Shown one piece after another: positions 1 to 6,237 of a stretch of 7,233 nt of DNA. Position 1 is the stretch's first letter. Each line of letters starts with the position of its first letter. Location of the stretch: contig CAZVEE010000128.1 of assembly GCA_964625525.1 (NCBI GenBank), positions 1-7,233 on the forward strand. Reading direction: 5' to 3'. A program made the translations under genes and the position numbers. Below the pieces are notes generated by a model. It had not been told where the DNA came from. It ran no database searches and saw only the letters and a list, made by a program, of their open reading frames with translations. Origin of the DNA: CAZVEE01 sp964625525. GTDB lineage: Bacteria; Pseudomonadota; Alphaproteobacteria; JAJFIK01.

Positions 1-13
1 TCAGTTTCATGCC

Positions 14-106
14 GTCATGGCGAGCAAAGCGAAGCCATCCAGGGCAACGAAATCCAGAGCCAGTGGCCCTGGATCGCCGCGCCGCCCAAGAGCGGCTCGC
101 GATGAC
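14..106. repeat. REP-like palindromic repeat element
   Basis: The outer arms GTCATGGCGAGC (14-25) and GCTCGCGATGAC (95-106) are inverted copies matching at 11 of 12 positions. Inner arms ATCCAGGG (37-44) and CCCTGGAT (67-74) are perfectly complementary. The whole element can fold into one long imperfect hairpin. From memory, this 'GTCAT-GCGAGC ... ATCCAGGG ... CCCTGGAT ... GCTCGC-ATGAC' layout resembles a dispersed intergenic palindrome of alphaproteobacterial genomes; I could not search to confirm it. It lies about 230 bp past the 3' end of the polysaccharide operon. It may only be a mobile repeat, or it may stabilise or terminate transcripts. Confidence 0.65.
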
Positions 107-333
107 AAGCTGCACCATCTGACTGAATCAATGCTCTAAGTGGCGTTTTTGAGAGTCGGCGGAAGGACTGTCGCCCTATAGCGCGGGGCGATTAGAGTGC
201 CGGGCGATTGATACGAACCGCACTCAAGGCCGCGACCCAAATTGATCGGAAAAATGCTCTAGGAAAACAGTCGGCATTTTGTCCCCAGGACCGGTGCCAG
301 ATCGAGTGGGATCCGGACTGTTCGTGCGCGGCT
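107..333. other. Non-coding gap with short direct and inverted repeats
   Basis: I see no credible gene here. AATGCTCTA occurs twice in the same orientation, at 130-138 and 253-261; read on the minus strand this is TAGAGCATT. The second copy continues on the minus strand as TTTCCGATCAA, which resembles a dispersed alphaproteobacterial repeat known to me only from memory. GGGCGATT is duplicated at 186-193 and 202-209, and GAGTGC (195-200) is inverted at 220-225. A 7-bp hairpin with one G-T pair (297-303 with 310-316) lies just beyond the stop of the O-antigen ligase-family gene. It has no adjacent T-run, so I do not call it an intrinsic terminator. Confidence 0.4.
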
Positions 334-1749
334 TTACGCCAGCCCCTGGCGTTGGCGGCTGCGTTCTCCGTCGCCGGCCTGGGCGCATCCCACGCCCAGT
401 ACGACGGCCAGGAGAATGGCATTGGCCGGAATCTCCAGGCTGAAGTCGACAAGCGCGTGGAGGCCCGCAACGGTCGCAATGACGGTCGGCGCCAGAACAT
501 AGTGAACGCGCTTTTGACGCTTGATGACGCCGTGGAGACAGCGGGCGTAAATGAGGGCCAAGGCAGCGAACCAGGCAATGGCCGCCGGAATGCCTAAGGA
601 GACCGCCGTACCCAAATAATCATTATGGGCTTCGCGGAATTGGTAACCGGGCGGCCCGCCCTCACTGTAGAGCGGATAGAGATCATCGAAACCTTCAAGG
701 CCCACGCCGAAGATCGGTGCGTCCTTGATCATATTGAGGCTTTGCCCCCAAATGTGGAGCCGGGCGCCGAGAAAATCGCCACTGCCGAGATTGTCGGCCA
801 GTTCAGCGCTGAGATGATCACCGCTCAGAGTGAAGGTGATCATGACCGCCGGAATGGCCAGGATGAGCGCTCCCGCCATCAGCACCGGCCGGTGCTGCCG
901 GGTCAGTTTGAACCAATAAACCGTGGCCAGCAGGCCAAGGCAGGTGAGCGCCATGGCCGGACCGCTGCGCGACCCGCTCAAGAATGTGGCCGTCAAAAGC
1001 AGGACAAGGATTGCCAAAATCGGCAGGCCGACACCGGTCGCATAATCGATGCCCTGGCTTGCCCGAACCCGTGCCGTATCGCCAAAGCGCATGGACTGGG
1101 CCTTCTTGACCAGCAGGACCGCGCTGCACGCGATGCCCATGGTCAGGAACAGGCTGAAATGGGCCGGATTGGCAAAGGGGCCCGAAAGGGCGGTCTTGGC
1201 CACCGGGCCGATGCCCTCCAGAACCGGCGGAAGCGGCGGGTGCGCCGCGCGCAGGGCGTAAAGCGCCAGTCCGTAGACGGCATAAAGGCTCGGCACGACG
1301 GCCCCAAGGGTCAAAAGCCAGCGGCCCTGGGCGCGATCCTGGGCAAGCAGAAAGGCGGCGGCAAAGACAATGATGTAGGACAGATTGACTTGAAGCTTGA
1401 AAAGGGCGCCCGCCGGATCGACGGCGATTGCGCCCCCGACGCCCGGGCCGAGAGCCTGGCGTGCCAGATCCCAGACGGGATGGTGCCAGCTTGCCGGCGT
1501 GAACGCTCCGGCTTGGACGAAGGCCCAGGCGAGGGCAAGTCCGGCAAGGGCAAAGGGTAACGCCAGCGGACGCAGCGGGGTGAGCCAGCGCAGCGGATCC
1601 CGGACAATCTGCACGGCCAGGATCAGAGCCATAATGCCGGCGATGACCTGCAGGCTCGCCATCGACCAGGGCCTGTTGCCCCCATATTGCAGGGGACTGA
1701 GGGCCACAAGCAGGACCACTAGCCCTAAAAGACTGCGCTGAACACTCAT
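334..1749 (-). CDS. O-antigen ligase/polymerase (WaaL/Wzy) family membrane protein
   Basis: This 471-residue protein has about 12 hydrophobic segments, spread over residues 5-310 and 380-456. They are separated by a long presumed periplasmic loop at about 310-380. Family hallmarks are FLSGSRSG (256-263, with R261), R330 followed by IWGQSLNMIKDAPIFGVGLEGF-type residues, EAHNDYLG (373-380, with H375) and HALVDFSLEIPAN (431-443). These fit the Wzy_C/O-antigen ligase family. Members either polymerise undecaprenyl-linked repeat units or transfer a finished glycan to lipid A-core or protein; sequence alone does not separate the two. Next to a co-polymerase, polymerase (Wzy) is the likelier role. 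The ATG overlaps the stop of the upstream kinase gene by 4 bp (ATGA). No Shine-Dalgarno is visible in the AT-rich stretch before it, so translation is probably coupled. It is the last gene of the operon. Confidence 0.9.
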   Translation of the reverse strand: MSVQRSLLGLVVLLVALSPLQYGGNRPWSMASLQVIAGIMALILAVQIVRDPLRWLTPLRPLALPFALAGLALAWAFVQAGAFTPASWHHPVWDLARQALGPGVGGAIAVDPAGALFKLQVNLSYIIVFAAAFLLAQDRAQGRWLLTLGAVVPSLYAVYGLALYALRAAHPPLPPVLEGIGPVAKTALSGPFANPAHFSLFLTMGIACSAVLLVKKAQSMRFGDTARVRASQGIDYATGVGLPILAILVLLLTATFLSGSRSGPAMALTCLGLLATVYWFKLTRQHRPVLMAGALILAIPAVMITFTLSGDHLSAELADNLGSGDFLGARLHIWGQSLNMIKDAPIFGVGLEGFDDLYPLYSEGGPPGYQFREAHNDYLGTAVSLGIPAAIAWFAALALIYARCLHGVIKRQKRVHYVLAPTVIATVAGLHALVDFSLEIPANAILLAVVLGVGCAQAGDGERSRQRQGLA

Positions 1750-4004
1750 GAGCTATAGTACTTGTTGTAGTCCTTATACTTATAATAGCCGTAGTTATAG
1801 ATCGCGTGGCGGCGCGTATGGGTCCGTGTCAGGACAGTGCCGCCAATATCCGCGTGCAGCACTTGCAAATCATGCAGGGCACTCAGCACGGCCTCGCGCG
1901 GCGTCGCCTCCCAGCGAACCACAAAGACAAATTTATCGATGAGACCGACGATCTGCTTCGTGTCGTTCACGGGCAGGATCGGTGCCGTGTCCAGCACCAC
2001 GAAATCATACATGGAGCGCAGCCGTTCCATCAGGCGGGCCATGCGCTGGGAGTGCAGGAGGTCCGGCGGGTTGATTGCCTTGCCGGCGACCGGGAGAATG
2101 TCAAGCTCGGTCAGGTCATCGCGCCGGATCACCTGGTCAAGATCAATGTCCTCCGACAGGTGCTCAACGATCCCGGTTTCGACCGCGCCGAAGCCCAGGA
2201 GCTTGGTCACGCTCGGATTGCGCAGATCCGTATCGACGAGGATTGTCCGCTGGCCGCGTTTGGCGGCGAGGCGTGCGGTCGTGGCGGCGAAGGTCGTCTT
2301 GCCTTCGCTGGGCACCGCCGATGTGATGGCGACGACCTTCGGGGGACGGTCCACGTCGGAAATCTTCAGGGCGGTGAGGAATCCCCGGACGGATTCCGAA
2401 TAGGCCGAAAGCGGCCTGTCTACCGCCATGTCGACCGGATTTCCGCCCGCACGGATGATCTTGTTGCCCACTTCCGTGATGACCGCGAGGTTGGGCAGGC
2501 CCGTGGCGGCCTCGATCTGTTCGGCGGTCCGGAAACCGTTGTCGAGGCGTTCGGCCGTGAAGGCGAGCAACAGACCCACGGTGATGGACATGGGCAGGGC
2601 AAAGGCCAGCACGAGACTTTTGCGCGGATAGCTTGGCGCGCCTGGGACCGGAGCATCCGACAGCACCCGCGCGTCCGGGGTCTGGATGCCTTCCTGGTCC
2701 TGGGTTTCCTTGAAGCGGGTCAGATAGGCCTCGTAGAGCTGCCGGCTTGAGTTCGCGGTCCGCTCAAGGTCGCGCAACCGGATCTGGGCCTGGCGCTGGC
2801 CGGCCGCCGTTTGTTCGATTCGGTCCTGGTTGTTTTCGATGGCGTTGATCCGGGCCCGGCTGACGGCGACTTCATTGCGCAGCTGCTGAATGATCCGGCG
2901 CACCTCCACATCGATCTTGTCGGAGATGTTCTGCTGTTCCGCCTGAACCTCGATCATGCGGGGGTGCCGCGCGCCGTACCGGTTGCGCAGTTCCGCCTCA
3001 CGCCGCAGGAGCTCGGCTTCCTGAGCGCGCAAGGCAACCACGGTGGGCGAATTGACGACCTGCGTGATGGAATCGAGGGATTGTCCGGAGGCATAAAGAC
3101 GGTTGGCCTGCTCAAGCTTAGCCTCGGCCTCGGCGAGTTCGGCCTGGGCCAGGCTGAGCTGTGCACTGATATTCGTAAGCTGATCGTTGATCAGGAACAC
3201 GCCCTGGGCGGTTTCCGTGATGTCATTGGCAATCTTGTACTGCTCCACGGCGCGCTCGGCCTGCACCACCTGCTGGCCAAGTTCCTCAAGGCGATCGGAC
3301 AACCAGGCCGTTGCCCGCCGTGTGGCATCGAATTTCGCCTCAAGCTGGTCGTTGACGTATTTCTCCGCCACCGCATTGGCGATGACCGCCGCTTTTTCCG
3401 GATCAGGCAGCACATAGCTGATCTTCAGCGCGGTCGATTTGCCCTGGATGGTCACGTCCAATCCGCCCAGGAACCGGTTGACGATTCGGGAGCGCAGTTC
3501 GGCTTCCGTTGGCCCCTCATCCGGCACCGTCTCTTTTTGCGGTGTCAGCCACGTCGTGGGATTGAGATACGCCAGAGCGGACGGCGGCTTGGGCGGCGGG
3601 TTGAAGAGGGGATCGCGCATGAGGCCCAGGTCGCGCACCACACGCTCTGCCAGGGAGCGCGATTTAATGATCTGAAGCTGGTTTTCGATCGTGGATTGAT
3701 CCGTGGACAGGCCCGACAGGACCGATTCCACATCGACGACCCGGTCTTCGCGCGGATCGATCATCACAAGGGCGCTGGCCGTGTAGAGCGGCGTGATCTG
3801 AAACAGATAAACCGTGATCAGCGTCATGATGGTCAGTACGGTGCCGACGATAATCCGCTGGCGCGCATGGGCGACGCGCAACAGGTCGGTCAGAGCCGCT
3901 GTTTCGGCGATCGTCTGGGTCCCGCCACGGGCGCGATTGGCTTGCGTGCCGCGCTGTGCATCAATCGGGGACAGGGGGGAGGTGGAAAATGTGACGTCGC
4001 TCAT
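1746..4004 (-). CDS. Polysaccharide co-polymerase/tyrosine autokinase (Wzc-type BY-kinase)
   Basis: This 752-residue inner-membrane protein joins a Wzz-like chain-length module to a cytoplasmic BY-kinase. TM1 is at about 50-70. A long periplasmic region with heptad-like helices follows (about 240-300 and 325-415), then the GNVR-type segment near 410-435. The proline-rich APVPGAPSYPRKS motif (451-463) leads into TM2 (about 463-482). In the kinase, Walker A is SAVPSEGKTT (562-571, K569), Walker A' is ILVDTDLR (588-595, D591 and D593) and Walker B is VVLDTAP (669-675, D672). The tail holds eight tyrosines between 736 and 750, the usual autophosphorylation cluster. The EX2RX2R oligomerisation motif appears as E537-R540-L543, lacking the last arginine. 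Known family members cycle phosphorylation and oligomerisation to control polysaccharide length and export. It overlaps its neighbours by 4 bp on both sides. No cognate phosphatase or outer-membrane exporter is visible here. Confidence 0.95.
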   Translation of the reverse strand: MSDVTFSTSPLSPIDAQRGTQANRARGGTQTIAETAALTDLLRVAHARQRIIVGTVLTIMTLITVYLFQITPLYTASALVMIDPREDRVVDVESVLSGLSTDQSTIENQLQIIKSRSLAERVVRDLGLMRDPLFNPPPKPPSALAYLNPTTWLTPQKETVPDEGPTEAELRSRIVNRFLGGLDVTIQGKSTALKISYVLPDPEKAAVIANAVAEKYVNDQLEAKFDATRRATAWLSDRLEELGQQVVQAERAVEQYKIANDITETAQGVFLINDQLTNISAQLSLAQAELAEAEAKLEQANRLYASGQSLDSITQVVNSPTVVALRAQEAELLRREAELRNRYGARHPRMIEVQAEQQNISDKIDVEVRRIIQQLRNEVAVSRARINAIENNQDRIEQTAAGQRQAQIRLRDLERTANSSRQLYEAYLTRFKETQDQEGIQTPDARVLSDAPVPGAPSYPRKSLVLAFALPMSITVGLLLAFTAERLDNGFRTAEQIEAATGLPNLAVITEVGNKIIRAGGNPVDMAVDRPLSAYSESVRGFLTALKISDVDRPPKVVAITSAVPSEGKTTFAATTARLAAKRGQRTILVDTDLRNPSVTKLLGFGAVETGIVEHLSEDIDLDQVIRRDDLTELDILPVAGKAINPPDLLHSQRMARLMERLRSMYDFVVLDTAPILPVNDTKQIVGLIDKFVFVVRWEATPREAVLSALHDLQVLHADIGGTVLTRTHTRRHAIYNYGYYKYKDYNKYYSS

Positions 4005-4771
4005 GGCTCATCCAGGTCGGCGGCGCGCGGGGGCTTGCTGACAAGCTCGGTGGCCCGCACGGCCGCGGTCAGTCTCAGGTTACGTGCGATTTCGGGGCGA
4101 TCGGCGAAGGCCCGGTCAATCCAAAGGCGTCCTTGGCGTTGCTCGGCGAGAGCCGCCAGAATAAACCGGCGGGACGGAACTTCCCAGAGTTGCACGATGG
4201 TTCGCTCAACCCGGTCTTCGAGGTCTCTGTCCAGGCGGTTTGCAAGGGCCAAGGCCATGGCAAACCTGTCAGCACTGTAATTGAGTCTGCGCGGTCCCAG
4301 CAGGAAGCCCAGTCTCAAGGCCTCGACCTGCAGGGCCGGGCTTTGGCCCTGCAGCCAAAGACTTTGGCTTAAGGCCGTCCAGGCGGCCCCGTCCAAGGGG
4401 GCGGCCTCCAGACCCCAAATGAGCCAGCGGGTTCCAAGGCTCAGGATTTCTTCACGCAGCGCCGTATCGGTCTCGTCGGCGAGGACAAGTGTCCACAAGC
4501 CCCGATCGATGCGATGCCCCGGATCGTTCGCGGCCAAGCCGTCGGTTGCCGCGATCGCGGCACGTAAAGCCGCCGGTTCGGCACCCTGTCCAGAATTCAA
4601 GGACCGAATGGTCTGCGCCGTAAACAGGGCGCGGGTCTCAGCAGCCCAGCGCGCCGCGCCGCCCCACAGCAGGCAGGCGCCCAGAGCCGCCGCCACACAT
4701 GCGGCTGCGACGGGGGCAGGGCGGGTACGATGCCTCGAACCGGATTTGGAAGTGCTGCGAGAGTTGGGCAT
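4001..4771 (-). CDS. Membrane-anchored helical protein of unknown function, first gene of polysaccharide operon
   Basis: I do not recognise a named family for this 256-residue protein. The first 18 residues are basic (R5, K9, R13, R15, R17). One hydrophobic segment follows at about 20-38, which suggests a cytoplasmic N-terminus with the rest in the periplasm. The remainder is rich in Ala, Leu and Arg and looks all-helical. The stretch around 125-175 has the flavour of degenerate tetratricopeptide helices (DGAAWTALSQSLWLQG, then a Leu/Gly/Pro turn near 154-160). A TGA codon 33 bp upstream in frame (4802-4804) supports the ATG at 4771. The stop overlaps the kinase start by 4 bp (ATGA). Its place at the head of the operon suggests an accessory role in polymer assembly, perhaps supplying helical repeats that some Wzy-type proteins carry as a fused domain. 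That role is inference. Confidence 0.8.
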   Translation of the reverse strand: MPNSRSTSKSGSRHRTRPAPVAAACVAAALGACLLWGGAARWAAETRALFTAQTIRSLNSGQGAEPAALRAAIAATDGLAANDPGHRIDRGLWTLVLADETDTALREEILSLGTRWLIWGLEAAPLDGAAWTALSQSLWLQGQSPALQVEALRLGFLLGPRRLNYSADRFAMALALANRLDRDLEDRVERTIVQLWEVPSRRFILAALAEQRQGRLWIDRAFADRPEIARNLRLTAAVRATELVSKPPRAADLDEP

Positions 4772-4806
4772 GACCGACCGGCTAGGGGATGGACTGACTC
4801 AAGGGT

Positions 4807-4824
4807 GTGTCCACGGGCGGACAC
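4807..4824 (-). promoter_or_regulatory. Leader hairpin of the polysaccharide operon
   Basis: GTGTCC (4807-4812) and GGACAC (4819-4824) form a perfect 6-bp stem with a 6-base loop, 36 bp upstream of the first operon ATG. A competing pairing exists: AGGGTGT (4802-4808) is the exact inverse of ACACCCT (4834-4840), so two folds exclude each other. This could be a DNA operator or a switchable leader RNA. Nothing downstream of the structure looks like a T-run. Function is inferred only from symmetry and position. Confidence 0.35.
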
Positions 4825-4830
4825 CCGACC

Positions 4831-4846
4831 AATACACCCTAGTATT
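4831..4846. promoter_or_regulatory. Dyad AATAC-N6-GTATT, candidate operator
   Basis: AATACACCCTAGTATT has perfect 5-bp half-sites around a 6-bp centre. It sits 60-75 bp upstream of the first ATG of the polysaccharide operon, where a repressor or activator site would be expected. On the minus strand it overlaps a weak -10-like TACTAG. I could not match it to a named regulator. Confidence 0.35.
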
Positions 4847-4869
4847 CGGTAAGGAACGACAGAAAAACT

Positions 4870-4901
4870 AAAAAAGGCGCGGGTAGGGCGATTTTCGCGC
4901 C
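4870..4901 (-). terminator. Minus-strand intrinsic terminator or attenuator
   Basis: On the minus strand GGCGCG (4901-4896) pairs with CGCGCC (4881-4876), closing a 14-base loop, and is followed at once by six T residues (4875-4870). A second T-run comes a few bases later. A nested GGCG/CGCC pairing is an alternative inside the loop. It lies between the exported-protein gene and the polysaccharide operon. It may be a back-up terminator for the former, or an attenuator if the operon promoter lies upstream of it. Confidence 0.6.
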
Positions 4902-4905
4902 AGCC

Positions 4906-4920
4906 GGGCAGAGACTGCCC
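4906..4920. other. Short perfect hairpin
   Basis: GGGCAG (4906-4911) pairs perfectly with CTGCCC (4915-4920) around a 3-base loop. It lies directly before the 4870-4901 terminator on the minus strand. No T-run follows it, so it is more likely an RNA structural element or an alternative-pairing arm than a terminator. Confidence 0.4.
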
Positions 4921-4960
4921 CTTGGGTTCACCGCACTGAGGTTTCGCCCCGTGTGTGCTT

Positions 4961-5001
4961 AAAAGAAAGGCGCCGCGAGATCATACTCACCGGCGCCTTT
5001 T
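4961..5001 (-). terminator. Strong intrinsic terminator of the exported-protein gene
   Basis: AAAGGCGCCG (4966-4975) and CGGCGCCTTT (4991-5000) form a perfect 10-bp GC-rich stem with a 15-base loop. On the minus strand the stem is followed by TTCTTTT (4967-4961 region), giving a standard Rho-independent terminator about 66 bp past the stop codon at 5067. The plus strand also ends the stem in TTTT, so it may act in both directions. Confidence 0.8.
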
Positions 5002-5008
5002 CGACCAC

Positions 5009-5031
5009 TGTACACGCGTGCGCACGCACAC
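5009..5031. other. 23-bp alternating purine-pyrimidine tract with 12-bp palindrome
   Basis: Every base from 5009 to 5031 alternates pyrimidine and purine, mostly CG and CA/TG steps. Such runs are prone to left-handed Z-DNA under negative supercoiling. It contains the perfect palindrome GCGTGCGCACGC (5016-5027). It sits between the stop codon at 5067 and the terminator at 4966-5000, in the 3' untranslated part of the exported-protein transcript. Confidence 0.5.
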
Positions 5032-5066
5032 TGTCTACGGTTTGATTGGCTACGCTTCGGTTGGCC

Positions 5067-5690
5067 TCACTGAACGGTGGCCACGATTTCCGGGTTCAAG
5101 ACACCCTGAAAGCGGTTGCCGTTTTCGTTCACGATGGCCGGCTTGTCGTTCGGGCCGGCGGCTGGCGCAGCGGCAGTTGGCTCTTCGTCCACTTCGTCCA
5201 GGTTCAGTTCGGCGCGCACGCTGCTGCAAAGGTTCAGATATGTGGTTGCGCACACCGTGTCGGTGACTTCGTCCGGCGCCAGCACAATGGTGGCGGCCAC
5301 GACGGAGCGCACGGACGCATCGAATCCAAGGCTTTCAAGCCGTGCGGCGAGCGCTTCCAGGATCGGCGCGGTGAAGCCCGAGGATGAGGCGCCTTGCGTT
5401 GCGTCCAGGATCGCCTGCACCGCCTCGGCGGGCTTCACGTTTCCCTTGCGCATCTCATCGAGCACATTGTTCGCAAGCTGGCGCGAAATCGCATCCGAGG
5501 ACTGCTGCTGACGCAGCAGATTGGAGATTTCGCTCTCGATCTGGGACGCCAGTGATCGGGCAGCCGCGGAAAGCGTCAGGATCGGCTGGGCCGTGGCCTG
5601 ATGCACGAGCGGCGCGGACCCGAAGAAGAAGATGGTGCCGAGCAAAGCGGCTTGCGTAAGACGATGTCTGACCATAACGAACCCATTCAT
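5067..5690 (-). CDS. Small exported protein of unknown function
   Basis: I do not recognise this 207-residue protein. It starts with a Sec signal peptide: basic residues at 8-10, a hydrophobic core at about 14-28, and a likely cleavage after HQATA (A34). The mature part is helical and Ala/Ser/Gln-rich up to about 135. Two cysteines follow (C147 and C155), eight apart, which could form a disulphide in the periplasm. Then comes an acidic, Ala/Pro-rich linker (about 163-182) and a short tail. ATG at 5690 is used here; ATG at 5675 would shorten the signal peptide by five residues and is equally possible. It has its own terminator at 4961-5001. It is co-oriented with the polysaccharide operon but separated from it by about 295 bp, so a functional link is uncertain. 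Confidence 0.75.
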   Translation of the reverse strand: MNGFVMVRHRLTQAALLGTIFFFGSAPLVHQATAQPILTLSAAARSLASQIESEISNLLRQQQSSDAISRQLANNVLDEMRKGNVKPAEAVQAILDATQGASSSGFTAPILEALAARLESLGFDASVRSVVAATIVLAPDEVTDTVCATTYLNLCSSVRAELNLDEVDEEPTAAAPAAGPNDKPAIVNENGNRFQGVLNPEIVATVQ

Positions 5691-6030
5691 TCCGAAACGC
5701 GGGCCTTACCTGGCAGCCAGCAGAGGTCTTGGGACCGTCAGGCCGTTAGACCCTGTTGCGTGGCTTGACCCTCTTGCATGGCGCGGGCCGGCGACCCGCT
5801 GCTCGAAACTGGTGCACCCTGCCCATCCGTGGGGCTGGACTGCACGCCAAGCGGACGACAGCGCCAGCTCCCATCCAGAAACCAGGGTTTCCGACCACCC
5901 GCACCGCTCACAAATCCGGACCCGGACCGCCCCATCACCGACCCGCCTGAGGACGGGCGACTTGAGACTGTGAGACCGCCGGGAAATCCCAAAAACACGG
6001 CTCCATACACAAACAACGGCTAGCACAACG

Positions 6031-6121
6031 CCCCCGACCTCGCAATTGGACAGTTGGGGGAGCCATGGCTTTGGCATGGAGCGTTGCTCCCGTGCCGCAC
6101 TCGAAAATTCCCCTCAATTTT
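6031..6121. other. Cluster of three hairpins, candidate structured RNA or regulatory region
   Basis: Three stems follow one another. CCCCCGAC (6031-6038) pairs with GTTGGGGG (6053-6060), 8 bp with one G-T. GGCAT-GGAGC (6073-6082) pairs with GCTCC-C-GTGCC (6086-6096) around a 3-base loop, giving about 10 bp with one bulge. AAAATT (6104-6109) pairs with AATTTT (6116-6121). The last is followed by one more T. The compact series could be a small RNA with a weak terminator, or a 5' leader of the C93 gene starting 117 bp later. No known RNA family is recognised. Confidence 0.3.
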
Positions 6122-6225
6122 TAGACAATTCAAAGTTGAAGTAAAGCAAATAACGGATCGAATAGAGGTTTCGCGCTTAGATCAGCAGTAAATCCGCGCG
6201 TGGATATTAGCGACATCTTCGATAT

Positions 6226-6230
6226 GGGGG
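6226..6230 (+). promoter_or_regulatory. Ribosome binding site supporting the C93 start
   Basis: GGGGG lies 7 bases before ATG 6238 and is the only purine-rich block near it. It supports this start, which also places the lipoprotein signal exactly at the N-terminus. Confidence 0.5.
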
Positions 6231-6237
6231 TGTCGCG

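Larger units (their letters stand above)
5691..6237. other. Long divergent intergenic region
   Basis: This 547-bp gap separates divergent genes and must hold promoters for both, but I see no convincing -35/-10 pair on either strand. Reading frames across 5700-6077 look like random GC-rich frames without ribosome sites or protein-like composition. The right end (about 6100-6190) is AT-rich and contains the dyad TTCAA-AG-TTGAA (6129-6140), about 100 bp before the C93 start and a plausible regulator or promoter site. The hairpin cluster at 6031-6121 is listed separately. Positions 5700-6020 show nothing specific. Confidence 0.5.

Noticed and set aside
297..316. Hairpin just after the O-antigen ligase-family stop as an intrinsic terminator
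   Set aside because: The stem is only 7 bp with a G-T pair and no T-run follows on the minus strand.
625..1560. Plus-strand open frame of 311 codons antisense to the O-antigen ligase-family gene
   Set aside because: Its composition (Gly, Arg, Gln and Lys-rich, without hydrophobic order) is that of an antisense shadow; the minus-strand frame carries clear family motifs.
2811..4280. Long plus-strand open frame (489 codons) antisense to the kinase gene
   Set aside because: It is the mirror of a strongly supported kinase gene in GC-rich DNA. Its translation is rich in Arg, Gly, His and Asp with no domain, and it has no credible ribosome site.
5706..6077. Minus-strand open frame of 123 codons in the divergent gap
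   Set aside because: It has no ribosome site, a Trp/Ser/Arg/Gly-rich random-looking sequence, and overlapping open frames in several other phases, as expected by chance at this GC content.
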